Positions 52,985-62,038 of a stretch of DNA of 64,000 nt are shown in pieces. Under the pieces are notes generated by a model. That model was not told the origin of the DNA, ran no database searches, and saw only the letters and a list, made by a program, of their open reading frames with translations. Each line of letters opens with the position of its first letter. The first letter of the stretch is position 1. Position numbers and translations under genes: made by a program. The stretch is from Paenibacillus donghaensis (GTDB lineage Bacteria; Bacillota; Bacilli; Paenibacillales; Paenibacillaceae), in NCBI RefSeq assembly GCF_002192415.1, contig NZ_CP021780.1:4464001-4528000 (forward strand), in the 5' to 3' direction.

Positions 52985-53326
52985 TTAATTATTTTGGTTT
53001 TTTGCTCCCCACTCACATAACTCTTCCAGAACGGGTAATAGTGTTTCCGCTTTATCTGTGAGACTATACTCGACTTTAGGGGGAACCTGAGGATACTCTT
53101 TGCGCATCACCATACCATCCGCTTCCAATTCTTTAAGTTGTGAACTCAAGGTTTTATAAGTAATAGCTCCTATCTGTCTTTTCAGATCATTGAAGCGAAC
53201 CGGTTGATTTTCTGCTAGGAGGTAAATAATAACCATCTTCCATTTACCACCGATGACTGACAATGTATAACCAAAAGGTGTGTCTTGAATATTTTTAACT
53301 TTACCTTTGTATTCAGCCATACTCAT
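52985..53326 (-). CDS. HxlR-family transcriptional regulator
   Basis: About 113 residues of winged-helix regulator, starting at the ATG at 53326 (AAGGA ten bases upstream); a frame reaching 53392 has no binding site. SVIGGKWKMVIIYLLAENQPVRFNDLKRQI and ITYKTLSSQLKELEADGMVMRKEYPQVPPKVEYSLTDKA are diagnostic. HxlR proteins respond to electrophiles or redox stress. It is divergent from the RidA gene and probably controls it. Confidence 0.9.
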   Translation of the reverse strand: MSMAEYKGKVKNIQDTPFGYTLSVIGGKWKMVIIYLLAENQPVRFNDLKRQIGAITYKTLSSQLKELEADGMVMRKEYPQVPPKVEYSLTDKAETLLPVLEELCEWGAKNQNN

Positions 53327-53432
53327 ATTTATACTATCCTTTCTGATAGTACCTATCAAAAAAGTGCGTACTATATTTTTGTTTGCGTTCATTCTATACT
53401 AGCCTTACTTTGAAGTAAAGGAGAGAAAAAAA

Positions 53433-53825
53433 ATGACGAATATCAAAACCTATAATCACGGTGTGGCATGGGAAGAAGGTAACGGCGTCACCCAAGGTTA
53501 CAGCGTCAACGGCACCATCTACATTTCAGGACAATTCTCCCACGATATGGAGGGCGCGTTCGTTGGAGAGGGCGATATCGAGGCACAGACCCGGCAGACA
53601 CTTGAGAATCTTGATCGCGTGCTGGCGGGATTTGGTGTTGCGAGGTCGAACCTCGCTTATGTGGAGATCTATCTGACACATGCGCAAGAGCATTCCGAGC
53701 CATGCATTCGGCTGTTCAAGGAATACATGGGACAACACCGGCCGGCCGGAAGTCTCATCGGCGTAACATACCTGGCGTCCCCTGAGCAACTGGTTGAAAT
53801 TAGCGCGGTCGCACACACCGACTAA
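53433..53825 (+). CDS. RidA-family (YjgF) protein
   Basis: A 130-residue cytoplasmic protein with GYSVNGTIYISGQFSHD at the start and RPAGSLIGVTYLASPEQLVEISAVA at the end. Family members hydrolyse reactive enamine/imine intermediates. The usual catalytic Arg near residue 105 is not clear here: the motif reads HRPAGSLIGV. Start ATG at 53433 with AAAGGAG. Divergent from the HxlR regulator. Confidence 0.87.
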   Translation: MTNIKTYNHGVAWEEGNGVTQGYSVNGTIYISGQFSHDMEGAFVGEGDIEAQTRQTLENLDRVLAGFGVARSNLAYVEIYLTHAQEHSEPCIRLFKEYMGQHRPAGSLIGVTYLASPEQLVEISAVAHTD

Positions 53826-53940
53826 CTCGGTCGAAGAAGTCCGGCATTTCAGGGCTGCTGGGGCTCCAAGCTGATAACACCAACAGCTTCTCGTTCTTAC
53901 TGCCCGGCCATGAGTCCGTAACAGATTCAGCAGTAGTAAT

Positions 53941-54882
53941 CTATGTAATCGTTGGTTGGTACACCTTCATCAGACTTTGAATTCTGTGTATTAGTTCATG
54001 TCTCACCTCTTGCGGGGCGAGACATTCGCACTTGTCACCGAAGCCGAGCAGCAGATTGTAGCCGAAGTCATCGGCAATAAAGGGGAACTGGGCGATAAAC
54101 TGCTGATCTCCGTAAGGCTGGATGTTCTGGGTTCCACAATGATCCTGCACCCTATCAAGAATGGATTCGTCCATGAGCAATGTAATCTCTTTTTGCTTGG
54201 CTGCCATGCGGTCTGTGAAATCGGATAGCGCTACGGGCAGCTCCCTTTGCACAAAATGCTCCTCCAGAATCTCCAGTTCAGATATGCGGGCCAGCTTAAA
54301 CAGACGGAAATCGCAGCGCTCCAGGCAGAAGGCGTGAAGGTACCAGTAATTATCCTTCAACACCAACCTATAGGGCTCGATCTTTCGCTCCGTTAGCCGG
54401 CCTTTTCGGTCAGATTACATGAAAGAGAGCAACACCCGTTCCTGCAAGGCCTTCTTCAGCAGAGGGAGTGCAGTTGTCACCTTGTGATTGCCCATCCAAG
54501 GCTTTAAATCAATGGTGATCTGACTGGATCTCAATTCAATTTCACGTACTTGCTCGTTGGGAAGAAGACTGGTCACTTTTGCCCGGGTGTGTACCCACTC
54601 CTCCTTGCCCAGCATTGAAGTCAGGCTTCCCAGTCCCATCAGAATGGCAGTCATGTCATCCGTGGTAAACAGTTTTTTGTCCAGCTTATATTCCTGCATG
54701 ATCTGGAATCCGCCATTTATGCCCGGAGAAGATACCAATGGGATTCCTGCCTGACTAATCGAATCCATATCCCGGTAAATGGTACGCAGTGAAACCTCAA
54801 ACATCTCAGCCAACGCTTTGGCGCTCATCGTTTTACGTTCCAGCAGTACCATAACAATCGAGAGAAGTCGGTCAATCTTCAT
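53941..54882 (-). pseudogene. YafY-type HTH/WYL regulator with one in-frame stop
   Basis: The ATG at 54882, behind AAAGGGGGGG, begins an HTH_11 domain (IDRLLSIVMVLLERKTMSAKALAEMFEVSLRTIYRDMD). After LPLLKKALQERVLLSFM the frame meets TAA (54415-54417) and continues without shift as SDRKGRLTERKIEPYRLVLKDNYWYLHAFC, the WYL ligand domain. Relatives have Tyr at the stop position, so a single C-to-A change of TAC explains it. Readthrough or sequence error cannot be excluded. Divergent from the PNPOx-like gene at 55025. Confidence 0.82.
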
Positions 54883-55024
54883 CTTATCCCCCCCCTTTAC
54901 TATAATCAATAATGAATTGTTGCCATATAGATGTCAATCACGCGTGATAAGATCTAAAGGTAAACAAGCACAGGTTTGTTAAGTCAGCTTGTGCCGCTAG
55001 TAAACCTTTAGGAGGCATAAAGAA

Positions 55025-55453
55025 ATGAGCAGAAATACCATACAGGAATATACGCAGATTCTGGAGCACACCAACAGACTGGCCCTGGCGACAGCTATAG
55101 ATCAGGTCCCGAATGTCCGAATTGTCAACTTTGTTTATGATGCAAGCCGCCCGGGTATTCTGTACTTCACTTCGGACCGCGACAATCGTAAGGTAACCGA
55201 GTTTACCCTTAATAATCAGGTGGCCTTTACAGTGATTCCGGAACAAGGGATTGCACACATCCGTTCTTCTCAGGCGGTCGTCCGCAAAAGCGACCTCACA
55301 CTTGGTGAGATTAAGGAATTGTTCATTGCCAAGGTTCCCGGATATGATGAAACGCTCAAGGCTATTGGAGAAATGCTGGAGGTGTTTGAGATACAGATGA
55401 AAGAAGCCACCGTTGTAACTGGCTTTGATGAACCTGCGGTAGTGCATTTCTAG
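55025..55453 (+). CDS. Pyridoxamine 5'-phosphate oxidase-like protein
   Basis: A 142-residue split-barrel flavin/F420-type protein: RLALATAIDQVPNVRIVNFVYD and GILYFTSDRDNRKVTEF are typical of the general stress protein 26/PNPOx-like group. Start ATG at 55025 with TTAGGAGG. The activity is unknown; such proteins bind FMN or heme. Probably controlled by the divergent YafY-type regulator when that was intact. Confidence 0.87.
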   Translation: MSRNTIQEYTQILEHTNRLALATAIDQVPNVRIVNFVYDASRPGILYFTSDRDNRKVTEFTLNNQVAFTVIPEQGIAHIRSSQAVVRKSDLTLGEIKELFIAKVPGYDETLKAIGEMLEVFEIQMKEATVVTGFDEPAVVHF

Positions 55454-55469
55454 AACGCAGCAAAGCAGG

Positions 55470-55562
55470 CTAAAGATCCACCGATTTAAGTGCGAATCTG
55501 CATCTAATTTCCCGGAAAACTCTAGTGCAGCAGTCTACTCCGCCAGCGGGACCTAAGAAGTG
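55470..55562. repeat. Degenerate family A element remnant
   Basis: Contains GATTTAAGTGCGAATCTGCATCTAATTT, the palindrome type of the family A elements, and ends GGGACCTAAGAAGTGGC, similar to their right end. The left end and target duplication are not recognisable. Confidence 0.4.
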
Positions 55563-55600
55563 GCGATTTGTTCAACTATAAGAGAATAAATGCATTTGCA

Positions 55601-55640
55601 CAGCAAGAAAGCCGTCCCCACCGGGACGGCTCTCTTGCTG
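55601..55640 (-). terminator. Terminator of the spoIIA operon
   Basis: CAGCAAGA...TCTTGCTG outer arms and a GCCGTCCC/GGGACGGC core stem, about 100 bases after the sigF stop. Long and stable. Confidence 0.8.
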
Positions 55641-55738
55641 CAGGCTTACAGCCCGCAAGACCAGGCAACGCTATGAACTCCGCTTTCCCACGAGCAGATA
55701 CCCGTCACATCACACAATGGGACAGCGGCTGGGCTCAT

Positions 55739-56494
55739 TTATTGCGCAATCTGCTCGCGGATATTGGCCAGGATTTTTTTCTCCAGCCGGGAGACCTGGA
55801 CCTGGGAGATGCCCAGGCGGCTGGCGACCTCGGACTGGGTCTGGTCGCGGTAGTAACGCAGGTAGACAATCAGGCGCTCGCGTTCGCTGAGCCCCCCGAT
55901 GGCCTCATTCAGCGCCAGCTTGTCGAACCAGCGCTCCTGCGACTCATCCGCGATCTGGTCAATCAGCGTGATCGGGTCGCCGTCATTCTCGAATACGGTC
56001 TCGTGGATCGAGGTCGGCGGCTTGTTCGCTTCCTGGGCAAACACGATTTCTTCCGGTGTTACGCCCAGTGCCGCCGCAACCTCGCCGATGGTCGGGAGGC
56101 GGTCAAGCGTTTTGGACATCTCATCCTTCATCTTGCGGACCTTGTTCGCCATCTCCTTCAGCGAGCGGCTGACCTTGAGGGTTCCGTCGTCGCGCAGGAA
56201 ACGTTGAATCTCGCCGATAATCATCGGCACCGCATAGGTGGAGAACTTGACCTCATAGCTGAGGTCGAATTTATCAACGGACTTCAGCAGTCCGATACAG
56301 CCGATCTGGAACAGATCGTCGGGCTCATATCCGCGGTTCATGAAGCGCTGCACCACCGACCAGACCAGCCGGATGTTGCAGTTGACCAGCGTGTCGCGGG
56401 CCAGATTATCTCCGGCCTGACTCAGCGCGATAAGACGTTTGACCTCCGCATCGTCCAAATAGGTCGGCGGAGCTTTTTTTGATTCGGCATCCAT
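55739..56494 (-). CDS. sigF: RNA polymerase sporulation sigma factor SigF
   Basis: A 251-residue sigma-70 family factor, the first forespore-specific sigma factor. Region 2 (DDLFQIGCIGLLKSVDKFD, FSTYAVPMIIGEIQRFLRDDG) and region 4 (RERLIVYLRYYRDQTQSEVASRLGISQVQVSRLEK) are intact. Start ATG at 56494 behind AGGGG. Third gene of the classical spoIIAA-spoIIAB-sigF operon; SpoIIAB holds it inactive until SpoIIAA releases it. Confidence 0.97.
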   Translation of the reverse strand: MDAESKKAPPTYLDDAEVKRLIALSQAGDNLARDTLVNCNIRLVWSVVQRFMNRGYEPDDLFQIGCIGLLKSVDKFDLSYEVKFSTYAVPMIIGEIQRFLRDDGTLKVSRSLKEMANKVRKMKDEMSKTLDRLPTIGEVAAALGVTPEEIVFAQEANKPPTSIHETVFENDGDPITLIDQIADESQERWFDKLALNEAIGGLSERERLIVYLRYYRDQTQSEVASRLGISQVQVSRLEKKILANIREQIAQ

Positions 56495-56505
56495 GGCTCC
56501 AACCC

Positions 56506-56961
56506 CTAATTGTATAAAGCTTTTTTCGACACGATAGTTTTCTTCATTGAAATGGAGGTGCCTCGTCCTGGTTCACTGGTGACTTCGAATTCATCCATGA
56601 AATTCTCCATAATCGTAAAACCCATGCCCGACCGCTCCAGCTCCGGCTTGGAGGTATACAACGGCTGCTGGGCCAGCTCCAGATCCTCAATGCCACGTCC
56701 CTGATCCTCGATGCTAAGATGGACGGTCTCGTTGTCAATGGATGCCGAGATGCGGACAACTCCTGCCGGATCACTGTCATATCCGTGAATAATGCAGTTG
56801 GTAACCGCTTCGGACACTACCGTCTTCAGATCATTCAGTTCTTCCATGGTAGGGTCCAGCCGGGATACAAAAGCGGCCACCACAACTCGTGCAAACGACT
56901 CATTCTCCGACAGTGCGGCAAACTGGACCTGCATGAAATTTCCGGCACTAGGGTTTGTCAT
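56506..56961 (-). CDS. spoIIAB: Anti-sigma F factor and kinase SpoIIAB
   Basis: A 151-residue GHKL-fold protein kinase: N box in [19 protein letters not shown]1 box [12 protein letters not shown]2 box [14 protein letters not shown]. It binds SigF and phosphorylates SpoIIAA. The ATG at 56961 overlaps the stop of spoIIAA by four bases. Eleven bases separate it from sigF. Confidence 0.97.
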   Translation of the reverse strand: MTNPSAGNFMQVQFAALSENESFARVVVAAFVSRLDPTMEELNDLKTVVSEAVTNCIIHGYDSDPAGVVRISASIDNETVHLSIEDQGRGIEDLELAQQPLYTSKPELERSGMGFTIMENFMDEFEVTSEPGRGTSISMKKTIVSKKALYN

Positions 56962-57311
56962 AACGCAACCTCCAAATCCGAGAGTGCAGCGCTCTCGTCA
57001 TCATATAGGGGCATGATTTTGAACAGGCCCGACATTTCTAGCAGACGCTTCACAGGTGCGGTGGCATCACAGACTGCCATTTTGCCGCCTTTGCTGCGGA
57101 TCAGCTTGTACCTTCCCAGAATGACACCCAATCCCGAGCTGTCCATAAACTGCAGATGCTTCAGACTGAGCACCAGATGCTCCACCTGGCCCCGCATAAT
57201 CGCTTCATCCATATCCATCCGTACATAATCGGCTGCGTGATGGTCCAACTCCCCGGATAACCGGACAATCAGCACACCCCGGTGATGCTCCATTTCCACA
57301 TGAGAATTCAT
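56958..57311 (-). CDS. spoIIAA: Anti-sigma F factor antagonist SpoIIAA
   Basis: A 117-residue STAS-domain protein. I start at the ATG at 57311 because AGAGGAG precedes it; a frame from 57359 has no such site. The phosphorylated Ser is in [14 protein letters not shown] near residue 58. Unphosphorylated SpoIIAA frees SigF from SpoIIAB. First gene of the core operon; dacF lies 174 bases upstream with a hairpin between. Confidence 0.96.
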   Translation of the reverse strand: MNSHVEMEHHRGVLIVRLSGELDHHAADYVRMDMDEAIMRGQVEHLVLSLKHLQFMDSSGLGVILGRYKLIRSKGGKMAVCDATAPVKRLLEMSGLFKIMPLYDDESAALSDLEVAL

Positions 57312-57430
57312 GCTTGCCACTCTCCTCTTCGTTGCTTTGAAAACCGCCCTTACATGCAATATCGATTCCCTTCAAGGACAAGCTTTCTACGCGGCAAATC
57401 AGGAATCCTGCTTCCCGACAAAACTAGAAG

Positions 57431-57463
57431 AAAACCCCTATGAATCTACAGATTACACAGGGG
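57431..57463 (-). terminator. Hairpin between dacF and spoIIAA
   Basis: Minus-strand CCCCT...AGGGG arms with inner AATCT/AGATT pairing, followed by TTTTC. It may terminate or attenuate dacF transcripts before spoIIAA. Confidence 0.55.
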
Positions 57464-57484
57464 CAGCCAACAAAAACCTACGAA

Positions 57485-58678
57485 TTAATCAACACCGAAC
57501 AAAGAGCCTGCGGTTCGCTTGAACAGCTTCCACCAGCCTGCCTTCGCCACGTCTTCCCCAGCTTTCAGCTCGTATTCCTTCATTATAGTATTCCCCTGGT
57601 AGACGACCAATTTGCCGACCGTCTGGTCTGCAGTGACCGGAGCCTTCACATTTGGCGGCAGCACCAGCTCATGACGGACGCCCTCCTGGGTAATTCCTTT
57701 TTTGAGCAGAACACTGTAGGTTTCCTTAGCCACCAGCGGCAGCGCCGATTTCACACCCTTCTCAATCTTCACGGTGCCGAGGGTATCCCCCGTCTTGTGG
57801 ATCGTATGCACCTTGTATTGGGAAAAGAGATAGTCGAACATACCCGACACCTCGCTGTTGCGGGTCTTCGTATTTGGCTCACCGAGCACAACAGCTACCG
57901 CACGCATACCATCTCTGGCCGCTGTGGCGGACAAGCAGAACTTGGCTTCAGCCGTATAACCCGTCTTCAGTCCGTCCGCTCCGGTGTAGAAACGCACCAG
58001 CTTGTTCGTGTTGACCAGCCAGAACGGCTTCGGCGAATCTTTGCGCAGATAATCCTGATAGGAACCGGTGTATTTAATAATGCGCTCATGCTTCAACAGC
58101 TCCCGGCTCATCACCGCGATATCGTAGGCAGAGGAATAATGGTTGTCCGCAGGCAAGCCGTTGCAATTGGCGAAATGGGTGTCCTTCAGTCCCAGCTCCC
58201 CCACCTTTGCATTCATCTGATCGACAAAAGCGCTCTCCGACCCTGCAATTTTCTCCGCGATCGCTACGGAAGCGTCATTACCCGAAGCCATCGCGATCCC
58301 CTTCAGCATCTCATCGACCGTCATTTCTTCGCCCGGCTCGAGGAAAATCTGTGAACCGCCCATCGAGGCGGCATATTCACTCGTGCGCACCTTGTCGGTC
58401 AGCTGCAGTCGTCCTTCATCCAGCGCCTCTACAATCAGCAGCATAGTCATGACCTTGGTGATACTGGCGGGAGGCAGCTTGTCATGGCTGTTCTTCTCAT
58501 AAATCACGGTGCCGGTACCGGCATCCATCAGGATGGCGGAGCGTGCGCCCGGAGCGAGGTCTGCGGCAGCAGCCTTAGCCGGGGTTTTGCCCTTCTCTTC
58601 GGCGTGAACGCCGGACAGTGGACCAATTACAGCGATAACCATACACAATACAAGCATAGCATAACGCATTTTCCTCAC
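57485..58678 (-). CDS. dacF: D-alanyl-D-alanine carboxypeptidase DacF
   Basis: A 397-residue exported class C low-molecular-weight PBP. A signal peptide covers about 1-26. Catalytic motifs: PASITK with the active Ser near residue 72, SGND near 131, and LKTGYT near 237, followed by a PBP5-type C-terminal domain. The start is a GTG at 58678 with AGGAGGGG seven bases upstream. It trims pentapeptides of cortex or forespore peptidoglycan and is the usual neighbour upstream of spoIIAA in bacilli. Confidence 0.95.
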   Translation of the reverse strand: MRKMRYAMLVLCMVIAVIGPLSGVHAEEKGKTPAKAAAADLAPGARSAILMDAGTGTVIYEKNSHDKLPPASITKVMTMLLIVEALDEGRLQLTDKVRTSEYAASMGGSQIFLEPGEEMTVDEMLKGIAMASGNDASVAIAEKIAGSESAFVDQMNAKVGELGLKDTHFANCNGLPADNHYSSAYDIAVMSRELLKHERIIKYTGSYQDYLRKDSPKPFWLVNTNKLVRFYTGADGLKTGYTAEAKFCLSATAARDGMRAVAVVLGEPNTKTRNSEVSGMFDYLFSQYKVHTIHKTGDTLGTVKIEKGVKSALPLVAKETYSVLLKKGITQEGVRHELVLPPNVKAPVTADQTVGKLVVYQGNTIMKEYELKAGEDVAKAGWWKLFKRTAGSLFGVD

Positions 58679-58779
58679 AATGGTTCCCCTCCTGAACGTT
58701 AACCTTATATCACAGGTACTGTTTCCAGTTTCGTCAGAAAGGGTGGAAAATATTCCATATCACGGTAAAAAAATAGCGC

Positions 58780-59826
58780 CTACTCCCGCCCCGTCAGTCC
58801 CGGACGCGCAGACGCCGGCTTCCCATAGCTCACGGCAGGGCGGCGGCCGCCGTTATGGCCCAGATACAACTTCGACAGCAGCGGGAATCGCCCCACTCCC
58901 GCAGCGACAAGCAGCGGCAGACCTACGCCCAGCAAGGTAAATGGAACCAGTCCATAGTCGACCCCGAAGAGATGCTTCAGCGCATAATTGACCGGCAGAT
59001 GCAGATACATAATCGTGATCGTATTGCGTCCCAGGTTGCCCAGACTGGACATCGGCCGCGGCAGCCGCTTCGACAGCAGGTAGACGGCGGCGCAGATCGT
59101 CAGCGAGATCACAACAGGGATCAGCAGGTCCAGCACCAGCGCGTCATACTCTTTATATTTCAGATTGAGGCTGTAGCTGATCACTCCAGCACCCTGCAGC
59201 CAGAACAGTCCGCTACTTAGCACAAGCAGGAGTGGCAATGCGGCAGAGCTGGCAATTAGGCGTGGGATCGTTTTTTTGCCATAGTAGCCTATAGCGTAGT
59301 AGGTTAGGGCCAGGAGAGACACATCCATATTCCAGGGGAGATTGTAGGTGCGTAAGAAGGTAAGGGAGATCAGGTGGGCCAGCAGGTAGCAGGCGGTGAT
59401 GATGGTGATTTGGGTACGCAGCGAGAATCGCAGGATATAACCGAACAGCAATTGAGTAACCAGCAGGCAGGTAATGAACCAGAATACGCCATACGGACCG
59501 GTCAGCGACAATCCTCCATACAGGAGCCTGGCGATATTCTCGGCAAACAGCTTCAGATTCAGGTTCGTCACAAGCAAGATCACAGTCAGCAGCAATCCGT
59601 AGGCAAAATAAGGCGTCATCAGCCCCCGCGTCCGTTTCGCAGCCCATCCGAGGTATCGCCCCGGGTCCACCGGTTTGAAGACCATCCCGCTAAGCAGGAA
59701 AAAGAGCGGCATTCGGAACCATGACAGATACAGATTAGCTGCACCGTCACCGGAATGTCCCATCACGACAAAAATAATGCTTAGGCCTTTGGCGGCATCC
59801 ATCCACAGTTCACGCGGTTTCTCCAT
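58780..59826 (-). CDS. Membrane acyltransferase (Acyltransferase_3 family)
   Basis: A 348-residue protein with about ten membrane segments. The first residues, RELWMDAAKGLSIIFVVMGHSGDG, carry the catalytic-type His of the family, and RMPLFFLLSGMVFK follows. Start ATG at 59826 behind GGAG. Relatives O-acetylate polysaccharides, peptidoglycan or other surface polymers; the acceptor is unknown. A single gene with no clear partners. Confidence 0.88.
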   Translation of the reverse strand: MEKPRELWMDAAKGLSIIFVVMGHSGDGAANLYLSWFRMPLFFLLSGMVFKPVDPGRYLGWAAKRTRGLMTPYFAYGLLLTVILLVTNLNLKLFAENIARLLYGGLSLTGPYGVFWFITCLLVTQLLFGYILRFSLRTQITIITACYLLAHLISLTFLRTYNLPWNMDVSLLALTYYAIGYYGKKTIPRLIASSAALPLLLVLSSGLFWLQGAGVISYSLNLKYKEYDALVLDLLIPVVISLTICAAVYLLSKRLPRPMSSLGNLGRNTITIMYLHLPVNYALKHLFGVDYGLVPFTLLGVGLPLLVAAGVGRFPLLSKLYLGHNGGRRPAVSYGKPASARPGLTGRE

Positions 59827-60133
59827 TCATTCTCCAACTCCTCCAGGTTCCTGTCTCTTTTTGTCCTTCATTATAGGAGAGCTTGGACAGTATTTCAAAC
59901 TCAAACTGGTTCTGCCCGGAATAATCCTACCTCGGCCCTAGGCCTGTCCATTCCCCTTATGGTACCTAGAAAAACAGCCCCGCCGCCCTATGGGAAGGGC
60001 GGCGGGGAGGTTCAAAACCAAAATCAGTTTAAAGGCGAACACTGCCGTTTCTTCAGATTCCCGCAGGGCCCTCCGCTCTGTTCACACTTCTAGTCAACCA
60101 CTGATTTTTAGATTTAGCCCGCCCGGGGGTGCG
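59827..60133. other. Non-coding region leading into the tandem array
   Basis: No supported gene. It contains the terminator-like hairpin at 59969-60007 and otherwise no structure I could identify. Confidence 0.5.
59969..60007 (-). terminator. Strong GC-rich terminator downstream of the tandem array
   Basis: Perfect 11-bp arms CCCCGCCGCCC/GGGCGGCGGGG followed on the minus strand by CTGTTTTT. The nearest upstream gene on that strand ends 1.07 kb away at 61076, so a minus-strand transcript ending here would include the 51-bp array. Confidence 0.8.
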
Positions 60134-60592
60134 GGAACAATTTTAGGGGATTTATCCCTTATTTTTTGCTCGAACAGGGCTGTCGGAGCAATTTTAGGGG
60201 ATTTATCCCTTATTTTTTACTCGTACAGGGCTGCCGGAGCAATTTTAGGGGATTTATCCCTTATTTTTTGCTCGAACAGGGCTGTCAGAGCAATTTTAGG
60301 GGATTTATCCCTTATTTTTTGCTCGAACAGGGCTGTCAGAGCAATTTTAGGGGATTTATCCCTTACTTTTTACTCGCACAGGGCTGCGGGATCAAATTTA
60401 GGGGATTTATCCCTTATTTTTCGCTCGCACAGGGCTGTCGGAGCAATTTTAGGGGATTTATCCCTTATTTTTTACTCGTACAGGGCTGCGGGAACGAATT
60501 TAGGGGATTTATCCCTTATTTTTCACTCGCACAGGGCTGCCGGAGCGAATTTAGGGGATTTATCCCTTATTTTTCGCTCGCAACAGCACCCA
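60134..60592. repeat. Nine tandem copies of a 51-bp unit
   Basis: The unit GGAGCAATTTTAGGGGATTT-ATCCCTTATTTTTTGCTC-GAACAGGGCTGTC is repeated nine times with no gaps, each copy differing at a few positions. Every unit carries the palindrome AGGGGATTTATCCCTT. Because 51 is a multiple of three, two plus-strand frames are open across the array, but they have no ribosome binding site and the substitutions do not look protein-conserving. The copies are contiguous, unlike a CRISPR array. Confidence 0.92.
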
Positions 60593-60631
60593 TGGAGTAA
60601 TTCAAAGGCCTTTTGGCCTCTCAAATCGCTA

Positions 60632-60861
60632 TTCGGTGCTCGACGGAGTAATTAAGCCCATGTTACTCAAATGCAGGCGCAAGAGTCGGTATAGGCTGCA
60701 TTGTGTGACTATAAACAGTAAGTGTTGCGTAGACATTCAAGCGATACAATGAGCGGCCATTTCACCTTTCGGTGCTCATGGAGTAATTAAGCCCATGTTA
60801 CTCAAGTGCAGGCGCAAGAGTCGGTATAGGCTGCATTGTGTGACAATAGACAGCAAGTGTT
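60632..60861. repeat. Two direct copies of a ~95-bp non-coding sequence
   Basis: 60632-60726 and 60768-60861 share TTCGGTGCTC, GGAGTAATTAAGCCCATGTT, AGGCGCAAGAGTCGGTATAG and GCTGCATTGTGTGAC with about ten differences. They lie between the 51-bp array and the oppF end; no gene is visible from 60593 to 61075. Confidence 0.85.
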
Positions 60862-61075
60862 ACCTACACGTTTCCACCCATCCACTTCGTACGCACATTA
60901 CACCAAACGCATATAAGCACTTAGAGTAACTATTCTCCGGGTATTGGCCAATTCTCCCAAGTATCCAGGCTGATTTCCGTGGTGTTCTGGCCTATTCACA
61001 GGTCAACGCACCTTCAATCCCACCAATGCCTATTCATCCTATTCATTGCATTCTTACTTCAAGCCCCACTGCCAC

Positions 61076-62038
61076 TTAATACAAGTGGCACGAGACCTGG
61101 TGTCCCGACTCCAGCTCGCGAAGCACCGGCTCCTCGCTGCGGCAACGGTCCATCGCAAACGGGCAGCGCGGATGGAATGCACAGCCGGACGGCGGCGTCT
61201 CCGGGTTCGGCACATCGCCGGTCAGCACAATCCGGGTCTTCTTCAGCTCCGGATTCGGCACCGGCACCGCAGACATCAGCGCCTTCGTGTAGGGATGCTG
61301 CGGATTGGCGAACAGCTCCTTAGTCGGAGCCAACTCCACAATCCGCCCCAGATACATCACAGCAACCCGGTCACTGATGAACTTGACCACGGACAGGTCG
61401 TGCGAGATGAACATATACGTCAGGCCGTATTGCTGCTGCAGATCCTGCATCAGGTTCAGCACCTGGGCCTGAATCGACACGTCCAGCGCCGATACCGGCT
61501 CATCGCAGACGATGAACTTCGGATTGAGCGCGAGCGCGCGGGCAATCCCGATCCGCTGGCGCTGACCGCCGGAGAATTCATGCGGGAAACGTCCCGCCTG
61601 GTAAGGCGACAAGCCCACAACCTCCATCAGCTGGGCGACCCGGTTCTTCAGCTCGCTGTTCGCAGCCGATTCATGGGTGCGCATCGGCTCCTCGAGGATG
61701 CGCTGCACAGTCCAGCGCGGGTCCAGCGAAGCATACGGGTCCTGGAACACCATCTGCATATCGGTGCGGAACCGCCGCAGCTGTTCGGGATTCAGGCTGC
61801 GCACATCCGTCCCATTGAAGCGGATCTCGCCTTCCGTCGGCTCAATCAGCCGTAGAATGGCCCGCCCCGTGGTTGACTTGCCACAGCCGGATTCGCCCAC
61901 TACTGCAAGCGTCTCCCCCTGTTCCACACTTAAGGTAATTCCGTCAACGGCTTTGACTGCGCCGACCTGCTTCGAGAATAAGCCTTTGCGGATCGGATAA
62001 TGTTTCTTCAGGTTGGTGACCTCTAGGATAGCACTCAT
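61076..62038 (-). CDS. Oligopeptide/dipeptide ABC transporter ATP-binding protein, OppF type
   Basis: A 320-residue ATPase: Walker [10 protein letters not shown], signature SGGQRQRIGIARAL, Walker B FIVCDEPVSALDVS. The C-terminal oligo_HPY extension carries the cysteine motif GCAFHPRCPFAMDRC, which in this family binds an iron-sulfur cluster. The ATG at 62038 overlaps the OppD stop (ATGA). The permeases and binding protein lie outside the window. Confidence 0.94.
   Translation of the reverse strand: MSAILEVTNLKKHYPIRKGLFSKQVGAVKAVDGITLSVEQGETLAVVGESGCGKSTTGRAILRLIEPTEGEIRFNGTDVRSLNPEQLRRFRTDMQMVFQDPYASLDPRWTVQRILEEPMRTHESAANSELKNRVAQLMEVVGLSPYQAGRFPHEFSGGQRQRIGIARALALNPKFIVCDEPVSALDVSIQAQVLNLMQDLQQQYGLTYMFISHDLSVVKFISDRVAVMYLGRIVELAPTKELFANPQHPYTKALMSAVPVPNPELKKTRIVLTGDVPNPETPPSGCAFHPRCPFAMDRCRSEEPVLRELESGHQVSCHLY

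Noticed and set aside
60134..60592. CRISPR-like array
   Set aside because: The repeats are contiguous with no unique spacers, and there are no cas genes.
59990..60655. 221-codon plus-strand frame (and a 144-codon frame) made of repeated 17-residue units
   Set aside because: It is produced by the 51-bp tandem array, whose length is a multiple of three; two frames are open at once, and there is no ribosome binding site or signal.
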